Positions 6,497 to 10,420 of a stretch of DNA of 10,420 nt are shown here, piece by piece (positions within the stretch are counted from its first letter, which is position 1; each line of letters begins with the position of its first letter). This stretch comes from Betaproteobacteria bacterium (GTDB taxonomy: Bacteria > Pseudomonadota > Gammaproteobacteria > Burkholderiales > Burkholderiaceae_E), in contig RFVZ01000077.1 of the NCBI GenBank assembly GCA_009922405.1, positions 1-10,420 on the forward strand, in the 5' to 3' direction. Position numbers and translations under genes: made by a program. Under the pieces are notes generated by a model. It was given only the letters and a program-made list of their open reading frames with translations. It did no database searches and was not told the origin of the DNA.

Positions 6497-7597
6497 ATGC
6501 CGCGCCAAAACCCTGTGATCCAGTACCGCACTTCAGACTTCGATTTTGATCTGCCCAATGGTCAGATCGCGCAGACCCCGCTAGACGACCGAGCGTCCTC
6601 ACGCCTTCTTCACGTGGGCGCCGACGTGATGTACGACCGTCAGTTCCGCGATCTCCCGGACTGTCTCAGCCCAGGCGACCTTGTAATCGTCAACGACGCC
6701 CGAGTGATTCGGGCGCGACTCCATGGTCAGCGGGAAACCGGCGGGCGGCTTGAACTGTTGGTCGAACGGGTCCTCGATGAACACACCGTCTGGGCGCAAC
6801 TGCGCGCGAGCAAAAAACCCCAGCCTGGAAATCGCATCTGGATCGAAGTGCCATCAGCAAGGGCACGATCAGCGACGCGTTATGGCGCCACCATGGTCGG
6901 GCGGGCCGGCGAGTTTTTTGTACTCAAATTCGATGCCGAGATTCAGGAAGTCCTCAACCAGGCCGGCGAACTTCCATTACCGCCCTACATCACAAGGCTT
7001 CCGGAAGCACAGGATGACGCACGCTACCAAACTGTTTTTGCCGCGCGCCCAGGCGCGGTCGCAGCGCCAACCGCCGGACTGCATTTTGATTCCGCACTCC
7101 TGCAGACGCTCGTCGGGCGGGGCGTAGGGATCGCCGGGATTACCCTCTACGTGGGGGCCGGTACATTCCAACCCGTCCGCGTCGAAAACCTGGACGAACA
7201 CGAAATGCATGCCGAGCGCTACGAGATTCCGCAATCAACCGTTGATGCCATTACACAAACCAGGCAGGCTGGCAAGCAGGTCATCGCGGTTGGTACGACC
7301 GCACTTCGGGCCCTCGAGTCGTCGGCGCGGACTCACGGCGCCGTGACCGCAGGCGCTAACGAAACCCGCCTCTTCCTGAAACCGGGCGATTCCTTTGCCG
7401 TTGTCGACCGGCTCATCACGAATTTCCATCTGCCGAGATCGACGCTCATGATGCTGGTTTGTGCGTTTGCCGGGTATGCCCCCATCCACCGTGCTTACCA
7501 GCATGCGATCGCCCAGGGGTATCGATTCTTTAGTTACGGGGACGCCATGCTGCTCGACCGCGCTGTGATGCACGAAAGCTTGATGGACCCCGCCTGA
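6497..7597 (+). CDS. queA: QueA, S-adenosylmethionine:tRNA ribosyltransferase-isomerase
   Basis: Makes epoxyqueuosine in tRNA by transferring and isomerising the ribosyl group of SAM onto the 7-aminomethyl-7-deazaguanine placed by Tgt. Family motifs run the full length of the 366 residues: NDARVIRARL (66-75), PLPPYI (160-165), PGAVAAPTAGLHF (185-197), LYVGAGTFQPV (217-227), VGTTALRALES (265-275), TNFHLPRSTLMMLV (308-321) and FFSYGDAM (344-351). The conserved part starts at SDFDFDLP (13-20), so ATG 6497 gives about 11 extra residues; GTG 6515 is an alternative. Neither has a clear ribosome-binding site. The TGA stop shares one base with the tgt ATG (TGATG, 7595-7599), a sign of translational coupling. 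Confidence 0.96.
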   Translation: MPRQNPVIQYRTSDFDFDLPNGQIAQTPLDDRASSRLLHVGADVMYDRQFRDLPDCLSPGDLVIVNDARVIRARLHGQRETGGRLELLVERVLDEHTVWAQLRASKKPQPGNRIWIEVPSARARSATRYGATMVGRAGEFFVLKFDAEIQEVLNQAGELPLPPYITRLPEAQDDARYQTVFAARPGAVAAPTAGLHFDSALLQTLVGRGVGIAGITLYVGAGTFQPVRVENLDEHEMHAERYEIPQSTVDAITQTRQAGKQVIAVGTTALRALESSARTHGAVTAGANETRLFLKPGDSFAVVDRLITNFHLPRSTLMMLVCAFAGYAPIHRAYQHAIAQGYRFFSYGDAMLLDRAVMHESLMDPA

Positions 7598-8811
7598 TGC
7601 TTCACTACGAACTGCTCAAAACCGACGGCCAGGCCCGTCGCGGCCGCCTCACCTTGAACCACGGCACAGTCGAAACCCCGATCTTCATGCCAGTGGGCAC
7701 TTATGGAGCGGTGAAGGCGATGAGCCCCCGCGAACTTGAAGAAATTGGCGCCCGCATCATCCTGGGCAACACCTTTCATCTCTGGTTGCGCCCGGGCACC
7801 GAGGTCATTAAGGCACTCGGCGGTTTGCATGGATTCAACCGTTGGCCACACCCCATCCTGACGGACTCGGGTGGGTTCCAAGTCTGGAGTCTCGGGAAGC
7901 TTCGAAAAATCGAAGAGCATGGGGTTCACTTTGCGTCCCCCATCAACGGCGATCGCCTGCTGTTGACCCCAGAAGAGTCCATGCGAATCCAGCACGCCTT
8001 GAATTCCGATATCGCGATGGTGTTCGATGAATGCACGCCCTACGAAACCGACGGCCAACTCACCACGCAGGCTGAGGCGGCGCAATCCATGCAACTCTCG
8101 TTGCGTTGGGCGCGACGTTCCCGCGACACGTTTGAGCGACTCGGCCAGGAGCAGCCTACGAACAACCCCGGCAACGGTGGCGGCGGCAAGGGAACCAACG
8201 GCCAGAACGCGTTGTTCGGGATCGTTCAGGGCGGCATGTTCACCGATTTGCGCGACGAATCATTGGCCGGGCTGACCACAATCGGCTTCGAAGGGTTTGC
8301 CATCGGCGGACTCTCGGTTGGCGAGCCGAAAGAGGACATGATACGAATCCTCAATCACGTCGCACCTCGTCTACCCCAACACAAGCCGCGTTACCTCATG
8401 GGGGTCGGCACGCCCGAGGATCTGGTCCGGGGGGTCGCCGCGGGAATTGACCTGTTTGACTGTGTTTTACCGACCCGAAACGCCCGAAATGGATGGTTGT
8501 TCACCCGTTTTGGCGACTTAAAACTGCGCAATGCACGTTGGTTTAGTGACCCCCGCCCGATTGACCCTGGTTGCGGCTGCTACGCCTGTGCGGGCGGATT
8601 CTCGCGGGCCTACATTCAGCACTTGCAAAAGGTCAATGAAATTCTAGGCGCCCGACTGGCAACCATTCACAATCTGTACTATTACCTGACCCTGATGCAG
8701 GAAATGCGGGTAGCCATTGAAACCGGCACGTTTCAAGACTTCGTCAAACGCTTTCATACCGACCGATGCCGTGGCATTTACGGGGACGACGCCCTCGGGG
8801 GCAACGATTAG
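7597..8811 (+). CDS. tgt: Tgt, tRNA-guanine transglycosylase
   Basis: Exchanges the wobble guanine of GUN tRNAs (Tyr, His, Asn, Asp) for preQ1, the step before QueA. Catalytic and structural residues, by comparison with the Zymomonas enzyme, are Asp90 in TDSGGFQV, Asp144 and Cys146 in VFDECTP, and the nucleophile, probably Asp288, in GIDLFDCVLPTRNARNG. The zinc site is Cys326, Cys328, Cys331 (CGCYAC) with His358 (TIHNL). It is 404 residues against about 375-386 in the usual bacterial enzyme. The excess is mainly a Gly/Asn-rich insertion of about 20 residues around 184-203, between WARRSRDTFERLG and NALFGIVQGG, plus a longer tail. It is coupled to queA, and yajC follows 47 nt downstream. Confidence 0.97.
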   Translation: MLHYELLKTDGQARRGRLTLNHGTVETPIFMPVGTYGAVKAMSPRELEEIGARIILGNTFHLWLRPGTEVIKALGGLHGFNRWPHPILTDSGGFQVWSLGKLRKIEEHGVHFASPINGDRLLLTPEESMRIQHALNSDIAMVFDECTPYETDGQLTTQAEAAQSMQLSLRWARRSRDTFERLGQEQPTNNPGNGGGGKGTNGQNALFGIVQGGMFTDLRDESLAGLTTIGFEGFAIGGLSVGEPKEDMIRILNHVAPRLPQHKPRYLMGVGTPEDLVRGVAAGIDLFDCVLPTRNARNGWLFTRFGDLKLRNARWFSDPRPIDPGCGCYACAGGFSRAYIQHLQKVNEILGARLATIHNLYYYLTLMQEMRVAIETGTFQDFVKRFHTDRCRGIYGDDALGGND

Positions 8812-8823
8812 AAGCGCGACCGC

Positions 8824-8829
8824 TATACT
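8824..8829 (+). promoter_or_regulatory. Possible -10 element before yajC
   Basis: TATACT (5 of 6 to consensus) lies between tgt and yajC, 29 nt before the chosen yajC GTG. At 17-nt spacing the -35 position would read GCAACG, which is poor, so this is at best a weak internal promoter for yajC-secD. Confidence 0.25.
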
Positions 8830-8858
8830 TGGCGGTTTTCGCGTCGGGAGCCTTGTCC

Positions 8859-9215
8859 GTGTTTATCTCCTCCGCCTTCGCCCAATCGCCCTTCGGCGCC
8901 GGTGGGACAGAAAGCCTCATGAGCTTTCTCCCCATTGTGTTGATGTTTGGCGTGCTCTATTTCCTGATGATCCGCCCGCAAATGAAGCGGCAGAAGGAGC
9001 ATAAGCAAATGATCGATTCCCTCGCCAAGGGCGATGAAGTGTTGGCAGCCAGCGGCATGGTTGGCAAGATAAGCAAGATCGGTGAGGCCTACGTCAGTGT
9101 CGAAGTCGCCCGGGTGAGCGTCGAGCGCGGCCCGGACCAGGTGTTTGAAGTCCAGATGCAAAAGTCGGCCGTTCAGCAGGTGCTGCCAAAGGGCACGATC
9201 AAGGCGATCCAATAA
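8859..9215 (+). CDS. yajC: YajC, Sec translocon accessory subunit
   Basis: Small inner-membrane protein that associates with SecD-SecF and the SecYEG translocon. The 118 residues start FISSAFAQ, as is common in this family. A single membrane helix follows (about 21-38, SFLPIVLMFGVLYFLMI), then the conserved RPQMKRQKEHKQM (39-51) and a small soluble domain with KGDEVLAASGMVGKI (57-71) and a VQQVLPKGTIK end. I chose GTG 8859 because GGGAG (8846-8850) lies 8 nt upstream and the length then matches the family. The frame stays open upstream into the tgt 3' end (ATG 8766), but that part has no family likeness. A short insert, about VSVERGPD, sits in the C-terminal domain. Confidence 0.93.
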   Translation: MFISSAFAQSPFGAGGTESLMSFLPIVLMFGVLYFLMIRPQMKRQKEHKQMIDSLAKGDEVLAASGMVGKISKIGEAYVSVEVARVSVERGPDQVFEVQMQKSAVQQVLPKGTIKAIQ

Positions 9216-9299
9216 ACGCCCTGATTTGCACAACTTGTCTGCTAGTCCTCTGACCAACCCTCTTCCTAACCCTGTGACTAACTTGCTGATCCCACTGCT

Positions 9300-10420
9300 G
9301 TGAATCGTTTTCCGCTCTGGAAAAACCTCCTGATCGTGCTCGCGCTGTTATTGGGTGCGCTGTACACCGCGCCCAATTTTTTTGGCGAAGCGCCGGCCGT
9401 TCAGATTTCGGCGGTCGCTGCCACGGCGCGGGTCGATGCAACGGTGGCGACGCGGGTTGAGCGTGCGCTCAAAGAAGCCAACATCGTTCAAGAGGGTCTC
9501 CTGCTCGATGGCAACTCGATCAAGGTACGCTTTCGAGATACCGACACACAACTCAAGGCCAAAGACGCACTCGTGCGGGCCCTGACCCCGGAGGGTCAGG
9601 ATCCCAGCTTTGTCGTCGCGCTGAACCTTCTTGCCCGAACACCGCCTTGGTTGACCTCCATTCATGCCCTCCCCATGTACCTCGGGCTCGATCTGCGCGG
9701 AGGAGTTCACTTCCTGTTACAAGTGGATACGAAAGCCGCAGTTCTCAAGCGGATCGATGCATACGCTTCGGAGATCCGAGCTAACCTGCGCGAGCGCGGC
9801 ATCCGTCATGGCGGCATCTTGCGCACAGGGGAGACGATTGAGCTGCGTTTTCGGGCTGATTCGGGCGCCAACGCCAATGCCGAAGTCGTCCGAACCACCG
9901 CTCGTAACCGGATCAGCGAGGACATCCCTGGTCTACAGATTGTTGAGGCGGGGCCCGAGGGAACGAGCACTGATCTGCGTCTGCTGATTTCGCTCAAGCC
10001 CGAAACTCGCACCCAAGTTCTCGAGAACGCGCTCAAGCAAAATATCGTCACGCTGAACAAGCGGGTGAATGAACTCGGCACCTCTGAGCCCGTCATCCAG
10101 CAGCAGGGCGCCGACCGGGTGGTGGTGCAGTTACCCGGCGTGCAGGACACGGCCCGGGCCAAAGACATCCTTGGTCGCACCGCAACCCTCGAGGCCCGTC
10201 TAGTCGACGTATCTCCTGAAGCCCAGGCCGCGCTTACGGGTGGCTCACCGGTACCGTTCGGCTCCGAATTGTTTCCGATCGGCCGCGGCGCGCCTGTGAT
10301 TCTCAAAAAGCAAACCATCTTTACGGGTGAACAGCTGGCGGGCGCTCAGGCCACGTTTGATCAGAACCAGCGCCCCGCCGTCGCGATTGACCTGGAAGCC
10401 TCAGCCGGCCGCGTATTGCG
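9300..10420 (+). CDS. secD: SecD, protein translocase subunit (5' part only)
   Basis: Membrane protein that with SecF uses the proton motive force to help pull preproteins across the inner membrane. The first 373 codons are present. It has a start matching the family (MNRFPLWK), a membrane helix (about 9-26), PNFFGEAPAVQIS, and then the large periplasmic region, including the hallmark LGLDLRGGVHF (128-138) and VNELGTSEPVIQQQGADRVVVQLPG. The membrane half lies beyond the window. The start is GTG 9300, the first possible start after an in-frame TAA at 9279-9281. No purine-rich ribosome-binding site is visible. It lies 84 nt after yajC, on the same strand, and is probably co-transcribed. Confidence 0.96.
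   Translation, partial: MNRFPLWKNLLIVLALLLGALYTAPNFFGEAPAVQISAVAATARVDATVATRVERALKEANIVQEGLLLDGNSIKVRFRDTDTQLKAKDALVRALTPEGQDPSFVVALNLLARTPPWLTSIHALPMYLGLDLRGGVHFLLQVDTKAAVLKRIDAYASEIRANLRERGIRHGGILRTGETIELRFRADSGANANAEVVRTTARNRISEDIPGLQIVEAGPEGTSTDLRLLISLKPETRTQVLENALKQNIVTLNKRVNELGTSEPVIQQQGADRVVVQLPGVQDTARAKDILGRTATLEARLVDVSPEAQAALTGGSPVPFGSELFPIGRGAPVILKKQTIFTGEQLAGAQATFDQNQRPAVAIDLEASAGRVL

Noticed and set aside
7534..8094. Minus-strand open frame opposite tgt
   Set aside because: Antisense to a complete and well-conserved gene, with no domain or ribosome-binding site seen.
8766..8858. Longer yajC starting inside tgt
   Set aside because: The extra N-terminal residues have no likeness to YajC, and GTG 8859 has a well-spaced GGGAG.

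Overview
The window looks like ordinary chromosome of a beta- or gammaproteobacterium. Base composition is moderately GC-rich and coding is dense. The tRNA-Leu / queA-tgt-yajC-secD arrangement and the protein sequences (PhoB/PhoR, PstSCAB-PhoU, SecD starting MNRFPLWK) fit the Pseudomonadota. I cannot name a genus. Non-ATG starts are common: pstA, yajC and secD use GTG, pstC probably does, and phoR has no ATG or GTG in its frame.

Region 1 (1-6139) holds the phosphate-starvation system. phoB (3' end only) and phoR lie on the + strand. pstS-pstC-pstA-pstB-phoU lie on the - strand and run towards them. PstS binds phosphate in the periplasm, PstC and PstA form the channel, and PstB is the ATPase. 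PhoU connects transporter state to the sensor kinase PhoR, which phosphorylates PhoB. The two units meet tail to tail with their stop codons overlapping on one TTAA, so there is no intergenic space for a terminator.

Region 2 (6140-6496) is the control region. It contains a tRNA-Leu(CAA) gene on the - strand with encoded CCA and a good sigma-70-type promoter. Between it and pstS are 169 bp with a 14-bp perfect palindrome but no clear Pho box, -10 element or terminator.

Region 3 (6497-10420, + strand) is the queuosine/Sec cluster. queA and tgt make the queuosine modification of tRNA. yajC and secD belong to the Sec accessory complex, and secD runs off the window.

I see no mobile element, CRISPR array, defence island or undescribed system. 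The points worth checking are local. They are the unclear phoR start, a hexanucleotide repeat and competing starts at the head of pstC, a possible hairpin over the pstC ribosome-binding site, a 46-nt pstC/pstA overlap, a Gly/Asn-rich insertion in Tgt, and the lack of a recognisable Pho box before pstS.
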